This document shows, piece after piece, positions 5,476 to 11,483 of a stretch of DNA of 11,483 nt (its first letter is position 1; the number at the start of each line of letters is the position of its first letter). The notes below the pieces were generated by a model. It was not told the DNA's origin. It made no database searches and worked only from the letters and a program-made list of their open reading frames with translations. A program made the translations under genes and the position numbers. Source of the stretch: Treponema sp. (lineage in GTDB: Bacteria; Spirochaetota; Spirochaetia; Treponematales; Treponemataceae); assembly GCA_003455655.1 (NCBI GenBank), contig DMQP01000119.1:1-11483 (forward strand), given 5' to 3'.

Positions 5476-7607
5476 TCGCTTTCTTCCTCCTTTTTTTCTT
5501 TTTCTTCTTCTTGTGCTCGTTCTGCCTCTTCTTTTATGCGCTGTTCCAAAAGTTTTAGGAAAAGACTATTTGTTTTAAGCGGCAGTGTTGTAATGCTGTA
5601 ACCCAAAGCTTGTGTAAGTGCTTGTGTGTATGCTGAGGGAATAGTTCTATAAATTAAGTTACCCAACTGGACTGGCGGTTCATCTGACTTTATAAATGAA
5701 ATATGTGTTTGTGCAGAAGACAGCGTTTCGTTTTTAACCAAAGCAGAAAGTATTTTTTGAAGCGTTAGTTTTATTGTTCGTTCTGCGGCTTGGTAGTTTA
5801 AAAGGCGTCCTCCATTTATGACGACATGTATTTGTCTTACAAATGCGCTAAAGGTACACGGGTCAAGTTCTAGTTCTACGGTTGCTGCTGCAAAAGAAGC
5901 GCTGTGGAAGGGTTTACCACTGAAGCTTGCCTTGTTCCATGCTTTTCGTTCTGTAGGACTTGTTTTTCTTTTAACGGTAACAGGTAGTGCAGCTTTTGCA
6001 TCAAGTTTTTTTATGGCATCACAACACTTTTGTAAAAGGCGCGTCATAATGCTTATGTTACTGTATGCGTTTTCTGGTAACTGCGGTTCTTTTGCATCTG
6101 CTGCATGGGCATCAAAGGTTATGGCGCTTTTTGCAATGTTCAAGGAAGTTGAAGCAAGTTCTGTCCAAATTGTTCTGATTGATTCAGAAATAGGTGGACT
6201 GTAAATGGTTATAGAACCGTCTTTTTCTTTGGTAACCGAAAGTTCTTGGTCGGTGCTGTATAGTTCACTTCCAAAGTATCCTGAACCTTCAAAGGCACAT
6301 GAAAAACCAATGCCTCTAAGCGGAGACTGTTGTGTCTCTTCTAAACCGTCATGCCTTTGCATTTCGTTTAAGTGATAGGCAGCATATTTTCGGTTAAAGT
6401 CGCTCGAGAGGGCAAGTGCATCAAGGGTTTCGTGTGTTTTATCTAGCGGAAAAATAAAATGTGATACTGGATGATTTTTTTCAATGCGAATATTTTTTTT
6501 GCGTATTTCAAGAGGACTTAATTGCGATTTTCTGCATAATTCATTTATTTGATTTTCAAGTGCAAAGAATGCTGAAGCATCAACAGTGTGAAAGTTAAAT
6601 GATGAAGGCGGTTTTGCAGAACGGTAAGCGGTTGCCATTACACTTATGTTTTTAGGTGCGTAACAACCAGCGCTTGCAATAACGAGACGATCTATAATTT
6701 CTTGTGCAAAAGGATTGTAAGAACCAGCGTCAACATCAATATCAATTTGCATGGCTAAAAGAGTTCCGTCTTTACTAAGAGCCGTTTTGTGGGTAATGGT
6801 TACATCGTGCATACAAGTCATAAACTGTTCTTGTTCATCACGAGTATACATAAGTTTTACGGCATGACCTGTTAAGTAAGAGGCAATAGCAACTTGTGCT
6901 GTTATGACGGAATTATACCAAATACCGTTTGTCCACAAGTTTTTAGATTTTGTTTTTTTTATGATAATGCGAGAACTTTCAAGACCCATCGACTGCATAA
7001 GAATATCGCGCAAGTTTGCAATCCACTGTGTTGGTGCGTAAACGGTAAGTTGTTCTTTTTCGTAAGCACAAATGGCACCTATCGGTTCTCCGTAGTCGGG
7101 CGTTTGAATGCTGTTTATCCAACAGTTTTGACTTACAATGTCTGCAGTTTCAAAAACAGAGTTTATATCTTCTGTTCCGTCTTTAAGAATTCGCTTTGCC
7201 ATAACTGCAGAAAACAGTTCGTTTGATTTATCTGTTTCTTCTAAGTAAGATTCAAGGGGAGTGTCATCAACAGTTATAACAACATCTCTGGCATATTCGT
7301 TTACTTGTTTTTCATCAGGGCCAGTTAAAATGCCTACCGGTTCTCCTAAATAAGAAATGCTTCCTTCACAAAAGAGGGGTATTTTTCCAGAGGGAGAATC
7401 TATAATGTTTTTTCCTGGAACATTTCGTGCGGTAAAAAAGTAGTATTCATCGGGTAAGTCTGGAGTGGTAATAGAAGTAATGCTTCCGCTTTTTGCAGGT
7501 GCACGAACAATTTTTGCATACCACATGCCATTGACACTTAAGTCACTGTAAAATTCTGATTGAGAAGAAACACTGCCTGATTTTTTTGTCTTCTTTTTTT
7601 CAGACAT
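5472..7607 (-). CDS. Divergent large (molybdopterin-type) subunit of a xanthine-dehydrogenase-family complex
   Basis: This 711-residue protein matches the catalytic subunit fold of xanthine dehydrogenase/CO dehydrogenase/quinoline oxidoreductase. The a/b hammerhead region (about 22-118) contains ISYLGEPVGIL (84-94). Next come TPDYGEPIGAI and LTVYAPTQW, followed by family blocks around 240-380 and a C-terminal SDEPPVQLGN with E643 at the place of the catalytic GE-PP glutamate. The cofactor-binding loops are degenerate. The GGGFGGK position (about 219-227) reads KSKNLWT. The RGFG loop reads SSFNFHT (335-341). The GQG loop near 464-485 lacks its glycines. There is no signal peptide, so it is cytoplasmic. 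It ends in a Glu/Lys-rich tail (about 684-711) not usual in the family. The start has GGAGAAG six bases upstream and overlaps the aminotransferase end by eight bases. It may bind an altered cofactor or have a non-enzymatic role. Confidence 0.8.
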   Translation of the reverse strand: MSEKKKTKKSGSVSSQSEFYSDLSVNGMWYAKIVRAPAKSGSITSITTPDLPDEYYFFTARNVPGKNIIDSPSGKIPLFCEGSISYLGEPVGILTGPDEKQVNEYARDVVITVDDTPLESYLEETDKSNELFSAVMAKRILKDGTEDINSVFETADIVSQNCWINSIQTPDYGEPIGAICAYEKEQLTVYAPTQWIANLRDILMQSMGLESSRIIIKKTKSKNLWTNGIWYNSVITAQVAIASYLTGHAVKLMYTRDEQEQFMTCMHDVTITHKTALSKDGTLLAMQIDIDVDAGSYNPFAQEIIDRLVIASAGCYAPKNISVMATAYRSAKPPSSFNFHTVDASAFFALENQINELCRKSQLSPLEIRKKNIRIEKNHPVSHFIFPLDKTHETLDALALSSDFNRKYAAYHLNEMQRHDGLEETQQSPLRGIGFSCAFEGSGYFGSELYSTDQELSVTKEKDGSITIYSPPISESIRTIWTELASTSLNIAKSAITFDAHAADAKEPQLPENAYSNISIMTRLLQKCCDAIKKLDAKAALPVTVKRKTSPTERKAWNKASFSGKPFHSASFAAATVELELDPCTFSAFVRQIHVVINGGRLLNYQAAERTIKLTLQKILSALVKNETLSSAQTHISFIKSDEPPVQLGNLIYRTIPSAYTQALTQALGYSITTLPLKTNSLFLKLLEQRIKEEAERAQEEEKEKKEEESE

Positions 7608-8772
7608 GATGTGCTTCTCCTATTTTTTTTACAGCTTGAATTACTTGATCACACATAGCTTGAGTCATATCAGGCCACAGGGGAAGCGAAATGGTGCGTA
7701 CATATTGTTTTTCTGCATTCGGGAAAGCTTCTTTTGTAAAATCTGGATACAGTTGCGTCCAGTAGGTAAAATGAAAGAGGGGAATAAAGTGCATGCTTAT
7801 GCCTATGCCCATAGCTTGAAGTTCTTGAGCAAAAGTATTTCTGTCGCAATCTAATTTTTCAAGATTCAGTCTAAGCGGATACAAGTGCCATGAGTTACCT
7901 TCGCTGTCTGGAGGTAGCGTTACATAATCGAGGGTACTAAATGCTTTGTTGTAGTAAGCAGCGTGAACTTTTCGCTTTTGGTCAAATTCATCTGCTCTTT
8001 TAAGTTGAATGCGTCCTAAGGCTGCCAGTATATCGGGAAGATTAAACTTAAATCCAGGAGCTATGATGTCGTATTCCCACGAAGCACGAGGAGATGTGTA
8101 TCTGTCCCAAGTTGTTCTGTCCATTCCGTGCATGCGCATAACGGTCATTCTTTTTGCAAGCGCTTGGTCGTTAGTTGTAACCATACCGCCTTCGCCCGTG
8201 GTAATGGTTTTGGTAACATAAAAAGAAAAGACTCCTATGTCTCCTAAAGCACCAGCGTATCCGTTTTTAGTTGGTGATGGAAATGAATGTGCGCAGTCTT
8301 CAATAACTTTTACATTATATTTTTTTGCAAGAGCACAGATGGCTTCCATGTTACAAACATTTCCTGCAATGTGTACAGGAACTATGGCAACAACATTTTT
8401 TCCTTTGTCGCTTGCAAGAATTTTTTCTATGCTTTCTGGGTCAATGCTATAGGTGTCTTTTTCAATATCTGCAAAGTATACATCTGCACCTAAGTGACGG
8501 GCGCTTGTTGCAGTAGACACAAAAGTGTAGGGTGTTGTAATGACAGCTTTTCCTGAACAAACTCCACATGCTTCCATTGCAAGAATCATGCCACTTGTAT
8601 TACTGTTTACTGACAGTGCGTAAGTAGTGCCAATTCGCTCTGCAAATTCTTTTTCAAAAGCAAGGGCTTCTTTTCCGGTAGTGAGCCAACCGCTTTTTAA
8701 TACACTAAGAACTGCATTTTCTTCTTCGCTACCAAACGAAGGTTTGAAAAAAGGAACATTTTGCTCTGCCAT
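7600..8772 (-). CDS. DegT/DnrJ/EryC1-family PLP-dependent sugar aminotransferase
   Basis: A 390-residue fold-type I aminotransferase of the DegT/DnrJ/EryC1 (PglE/PseC/SpsC) group, which transaminates keto nucleotide-sugars, usually at C3 or C4, with glutamate as donor. Visible motifs are PFFKPSFGSEEENAVLSVL at the start, GWLTTG (28-33), SVNSNTSGM (54-62), the PLP-contacting VIEDCAHS with D159, and the lysine loop SFYVTKTITTGEGG with K188 as Schiff-base lysine. The C-terminal substrate region HFIPLFH...FPNAEKQ...SLPLWPDMT is also typical. The start follows AAAGGTGG seven bases upstream. The ATG shares one base with the stop of the upstream dehydratase/epimerase gene (TAATG). That neighbour probably makes its keto-sugar substrate, so a UDP-linked amino sugar is the likely product. 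The exact sugar is not determinable. Confidence 0.9.
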   Translation of the reverse strand: MAEQNVPFFKPSFGSEEENAVLSVLKSGWLTTGKEALAFEKEFAERIGTTYALSVNSNTSGMILAMEACGVCSGKAVITTPYTFVSTATSARHLGADVYFADIEKDTYSIDPESIEKILASDKGKNVVAIVPVHIAGNVCNMEAICALAKKYNVKVIEDCAHSFPSPTKNGYAGALGDIGVFSFYVTKTITTGEGGMVTTNDQALAKRMTVMRMHGMDRTTWDRYTSPRASWEYDIIAPGFKFNLPDILAALGRIQLKRADEFDQKRKVHAAYYNKAFSTLDYVTLPPDSEGNSWHLYPLRLNLEKLDCDRNTFAQELQAMGIGISMHFIPLFHFTYWTQLYPDFTKEAFPNAEKQYVRTISLPLWPDMTQAMCDQVIQAVKKIGEAHHV

Positions 8773-10289
8773 TACAATACCACCTTTACAGAACTTGCCA
8801 TATCTGGTCTTTCTTCTTGTTCATAAAATTCATCTAGTGTAGGAACTGCTTTTCGAAGTAAGGCAACGAGCGCATCTCTGTTTCTGAATAGCGAAGGATT
8901 TTTTTCGTCATACATACACATGGGTTTGAGTTGTTCTACAAGAGAGTCTAAGTTGTAAGTTTTAGGAGGAATCGTTGTAAGTGTAAGCAATTTTGGATAC
9001 TGAGTCGGAGAAGGATGTTCTTCTTCTAACCAGAGAGGTTCGTAATTGCGTTCTCCACGACGAGCACCTATAAACGAAATTTCTACATCTTTGTAAGGTT
9101 CTAAGCCTGAAAAGCGTATGACTTGTTCGGCAAGATCAAGAATTTTTATGGGTTCACCCATGTCTAACAGATAGGCTTGTGCATTTTTTCCTACACCGCC
9201 TGTTTGCAATACTAAAGAACATGCTTCTGGAATAGTCATAAAAAAACGAACCATGTCTTTGGAAGTAACCGTTACAGGTCCGCCGTTTTGAATTTGTTCC
9301 ATAAAAATAGGTAAGAGAGAACCTCTTGACCCCAAGACATTTCCAAAGCGAACAAACATAAAGCGCTGTTCTTCTCCGGTAGATAGGGCTGCTTGCATAA
9401 CCATTTGTTCGCACAGCATTTTACTTACGCCATAAACGCTAACAGGAGCAACTGCTTTGTCTGTTGAAATAAGTACAAATCGTTCTACACCAAATTCAAT
9501 AGAAGCGTCCAAAAGATTTTTTGTTCCGAACACATTGTTTTCAATTGCGGCAACTGGATTTTCTTCCATCATGGGAACATGTTTGTATGCGGCACAGTGA
9601 AAGATAACATCTGCATGCGTATGAGAAATAATGTAACGAACATATTCTTTGTCTCGCATATCACCTATGATAGGAACAACAGATGCTTTTTGTCCAACAC
9701 CTTCTTGCTGTAAAACATGCAGCTCTCGGTAAATGTTGACGATTGAATTTTCGCCGTGACCAAAAAGATACAGTCTTTCCGCTCCTCCCGACAAAAGCTG
9801 CCGTGCAAGTTCACTGCCTATAGAACCGCCTGCACCTGTTATAAGTACGCGCTTTCCTTTTAAGTAAGAGAGGCTTTCGTGCAAGGGAATAATGACAGGT
9901 GTTCTTCCTAAAATATCAAGAGGGTTTATGTCTCGCGCTTGAACTAAGTGGGCTTTTCCGTCTATGACTTGACTGATTGAAGGTAAAATTTTTATGCGCA
10001 AAAAACCACAGTTAACCAGTACTGCATGAATTTGTCTTATGCGTTCAACACTTGCGCTGGGAATAGCAATAACTGCTTCGTCTATTGCCGTAACAGATAA
10101 AAACGAGGGCAGAGTGTCTATGGGACCTATAACCGAAACAGAATCAATTTTTGTTCCAATGAGTGACTTGTCGTCATCAATAAATGCTGCAACTTTTCCA
10201 AAAATCTTTTTTTTAGTAAGCTCCCGGGCAATCATTTGTCCTGCAAAGCCTGCGCCTACGATGTAGAGTTTTGTCTGAACTTTAGCCAT
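8772..10289 (-). CDS. CapD/FlaA1/WbpM-type nucleotide-sugar 4,6-dehydratase/epimerase, soluble form
   Basis: A 505-residue protein with two nucleotide-binding parts. Residues 6-130 form a CoA-binding-like Rossmann domain (YIVGAGFAGQMIAREL, ending in DILGRTPV), as in PglF and WbpM. Residues 145-440 form an extended short-chain dehydrogenase: GAGGSIGSEL (152-161) for NAD(P), HCAAYKHVPMME (231-242), STDKAV (275-280) with D277 and K278, then Y286 and K290 in VYGVSK, and RGERNYEPLW (411-420). Relatives act on UDP-GlcNAc, giving 4-keto-6-deoxy sugars. Most long members carry four membrane helices at the N-terminus; here the protein starts directly at the CoA-binding-like domain, so it should be cytosolic. 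The Tyr at 286 is the classical catalytic residue, where WbpM-type enzymes have Met. It is the first gene of the minus-strand operon, with GGTGGG (10295-10300) as a modest ribosome binding site. Confidence 0.9.
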   Translation of the reverse strand: MAKVQTKLYIVGAGFAGQMIARELTKKKIFGKVAAFIDDDKSLIGTKIDSVSVIGPIDTLPSFLSVTAIDEAVIAIPSASVERIRQIHAVLVNCGFLRIKILPSISQVIDGKAHLVQARDINPLDILGRTPVIIPLHESLSYLKGKRVLITGAGGSIGSELARQLLSGGAERLYLFGHGENSIVNIYRELHVLQQEGVGQKASVVPIIGDMRDKEYVRYIISHTHADVIFHCAAYKHVPMMEENPVAAIENNVFGTKNLLDASIEFGVERFVLISTDKAVAPVSVYGVSKMLCEQMVMQAALSTGEEQRFMFVRFGNVLGSRGSLLPIFMEQIQNGGPVTVTSKDMVRFFMTIPEACSLVLQTGGVGKNAQAYLLDMGEPIKILDLAEQVIRFSGLEPYKDVEISFIGARRGERNYEPLWLEEEHPSPTQYPKLLTLTTIPPKTYNLDSLVEQLKPMCMYDEKNPSLFRNRDALVALLRKAVPTLDEFYEQEERPDMASSVKVVL

Positions 10290-10306
10290 TGTTTCCCACC
10301 GTCTTT

Positions 10307-10335
10307 AGTGTAGCACACAATTGGGGACTGGGCAA
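10307..10335 (-). promoter_or_regulatory. Candidate promoter of the five-gene minus-strand operon
   Basis: On the minus strand, TTGCCC (10335-10330) is followed after 17 bases by TACACT (10312-10307), with TGC directly upstream (extended -10). Each box matches 4/6. The predicted start near 10300 gives a leader of about 11 bases (GGTGGGAAACA) that begins with the ribosome binding site. The region 10290-10406 is the divergent intergenic space. On the plus side only a weak -10-like TAAAAT at 10386-10391 is visible, with no good -35. Confidence 0.38.
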
Positions 10336-10406
10336 GGTCTTCTGTGTGGGGAAACTGATAACTTTTTTGTCTAATCTATTGCTCCTAAAATTCCGATTAA
10401 AGATGT

Positions 10407-10907
10407 ATGAGAACCCTAAAGAAATGTCATGTTCTTGTCGCTTTACTTGCTTGTGCCTGTGTTTATGCACATGCATCAGTTGTTTCTATTCAGGTGATTC
10501 AGCATGATTCAGTTGACAAAAATCTTCATTCAACTTCATTTTTGATTGAAGACACACTTATGGATTATTTCTTTAACGCAGGATGTATAGCTTCGTCTAT
10601 GCCTGCAACAATTTCTCCAGATTCTAAAAGCGATTCTAAACTCGAAAAACAGGCGCTTTTAGGGGCAGAAGAAGGGTTTTGCAATTATTTGATTATGGTA
10701 TATGCTGACTATGATACCAGTGAGTCACGCAATCCAACTGCAGATTTACTCAGTAACATTGCGACTGTGTCATGGAAAGTTATAGATGTGCGCGATGGCG
10801 AAACGGTAAGTTCTGGACGCAAAAAACCTCCAGTACAACAGTCTTCTAAAGATGTCGTGACGTTCATACGCGAACTTGCAGTTACTATTGCAGCGGCGAT
10901 TCGCTGA
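10407..10907 (+). CDS. Small exported protein of unknown function (signal peptide or lipoprotein)
   Basis: I do not recognise this 166-residue protein. It has a clear export signal: basic residues K5-K6, then a hydrophobic core. Two readings are possible: a spirochaete-style lipobox LLAC with lipidated C16, or signal peptidase I cleavage after AHA (21-23). The mature part alternates short strands and helices (SVVSIQVIQHD, then LIEDTLMDYFFNAGCIAS, YLIMVYADYDTSES, ATVSWKVIDVRDGETVSSG, and a final helix VVTFIRELAVTIAAAIR). That pattern recalls periplasmic LpoB/CsgG-type alpha/beta domains, but this is a weak visual impression. No strong ribosome binding site precedes the ATG, yet the signal peptide begins there. 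A second exported-protein gene starts 14 bases downstream, so the two probably form an operon. Confidence 0.75.
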   Translation: MRTLKKCHVLVALLACACVYAHASVVSIQVIQHDSVDKNLHSTSFLIEDTLMDYFFNAGCIASSMPATISPDSKSDSKLEKQALLGAEEGFCNYLIMVYADYDTSESRNPTADLLSNIATVSWKVIDVRDGETVSSGRKKPPVQQSSKDVVTFIRELAVTIAAAIR

Positions 10908-10921
10908 ATATGGGGTGGAAT

Positions 10922-11483
10922 ATGAAAAGACTTTTTGTTGCGTTGTCGCTTGTTTTTGCACTGGCTGGTTTTGCATCAGCAGCAGAAATTGACGGATATG
11001 CGACCGTTGCTGCTAAGGGATACTTGCCTGCTGGTATCTTTGCAAAAGCAGCAGGTTATCTGCCGGGAGATACGGTAAGCATTACAAATCCTGCCACAGG
11101 TATTACGGTTGATGCGCTTAACATTGGAACGCTGGACAAAAACGATGATATTGTTTTGCTTGTTTCTGCCGAAGCCGCAGAAATTATGGGACTTGCCATG
11201 TATGCAACTGTTCCGGTAAAACTGTCTGTTCGTACGGGTTCAATTGATGGCGTTGTCTCTGGAAAGGCGATTCTTTCTGGAAAAATAGATGTTGCTCAAA
11301 CCGTTAAAGATATGGAAGCCGCAAATGCTCCCATCGAAGAGAGCGAACCAGAAGTTGTAGAAACGGCCCCTGTTGAAAGCACAGCAGCTGAAGTAAGTGA
11401 AGCTCAGGAATCTGGTGAAGAGGAAGAAGAAAGTTCTGAAAGTCCTGAAACTGAGGCAACTGTAGAAGAACCCACAGAAGAAA
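10922..11483 (+). CDS. Secreted protein with possible RlpA-like double-psi beta-barrel region and Glu-rich tail (3' end outside window)
   Basis: The frame is open from ATG 10922 to the window edge (187 codons, no stop), so the gene is partial. The ribosome binding site GGGGTGGA (10912-10919) is close upstream. A signal peptide is clear: MKRLFVALSLVFALAGFASA, cleaved after A20 or A21. Residues about 24-104 resemble the RlpA-type double-psi beta-barrel pattern: TVAAKGYLPAG, then LPGDTVSITNPATGITVDAL, then LLVSAEAAEIMGL and TVPVKLSV. This parallels the family's 'VTNL..GKSV', 'DLS..AAE.LG' and 'V.V.V' stretches, although the usual catalytic residues of RlpA cannot be placed. From about 134 onward the chain is a low-complexity acidic linker (about 20 Glu, no Lys or Arg in the last 53 residues). 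A C-terminal domain such as SPOR could follow beyond the window. Location is probably periplasmic. Confidence 0.75.
   Translation, partial: MKRLFVALSLVFALAGFASAAEIDGYATVAAKGYLPAGIFAKAAGYLPGDTVSITNPATGITVDALNIGTLDKNDDIVLLVSAEAAEIMGLAMYATVPVKLSVRTGSIDGVVSGKAILSGKIDVAQTVKDMEAANAPIEESEPEVVETAPVESTAAEVSEAQESGEEEEESSESPETEATVEEPTEE

Noticed and set aside
5818..6204. 128-codon open frame on the plus strand, antisense to the large subunit
   Set aside because: The minus-strand gene is well supported by family motifs. The antisense product is low-complexity and hydrophobic by chance, with no ribosome binding site and no family features.
10363..10391. Plus-strand promoter with TAAAAT at 10386-10391
   Set aside because: The -10 match is fair, but no -35 box with usable spacing is present (only a T run), so it is not listed as a feature.
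10282..10476. 64-codon minus-strand frame across the divergent intergenic region
   Set aside because: It covers the putative operon promoter and overlaps the signal-peptide gene. The product has no recognisable features, and I see no ribosome binding site.

Overview
The window looks like a chromosomal segment of a spirochaete, most likely a Treponema. The YebC sequence has the treponemal look, base composition is moderately AT-rich, and the block CapD-like, DegT-like and xanthine-dehydrogenase-like genes resembles what I remember around TP0077-TP0080 of T. pallidum (memory only, not checked). I saw no tRNA, rRNA, insertion sequence, phage gene or CRISPR array.

Left part, plus strand (75-4189): yebC has its own promoter and a strong intrinsic terminator. 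It is followed by the Holliday-junction set ruvC, ruvA, ruvB and then queA (queuosine tRNA modification). ruvA-ruvB-queA are tightly packed with overlapping ends. A good sigma-70-type promoter lies across the end of ruvC and abuts the ruvA ATG, which suggests a leaderless ruvA-ruvB-queA mRNA.

Middle, minus strand (10289 down to 4191): five genes run in one direction, each overlapping the next by 1-14 bases. In transcription order they are a soluble CapD/FlaA1-type nucleotide-sugar dehydratase/epimerase, a DegT/DnrJ/EryC1 PLP aminotransferase, and three subunits of a xanthine-dehydrogenase-family hydroxylase (large molybdopterin-type, [2Fe-2S] and FAD subunits). The trio is unusual. The large subunit has lost the glycine-rich loops that hold the molybdopterin cofactor but keeps the position of the catalytic glutamate. 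The iron-sulfur subunit has a shifted cysteine pair at its second cluster. The coupling of an amino-sugar pair to a degenerate molybdo-flavoenzyme is the best candidate here for an undescribed system. It ends tail to tail with queA, one base apart.

Right part, plus strand (10407-11483): across a 117-bp divergent intergenic region are two exported proteins in a likely operon. One is a small protein of unknown function with a signal or lipoprotein peptide. The other has a signal peptide, a possible RlpA-like double-psi beta-barrel region and a long glutamate-rich tail, and is cut by the window edge.
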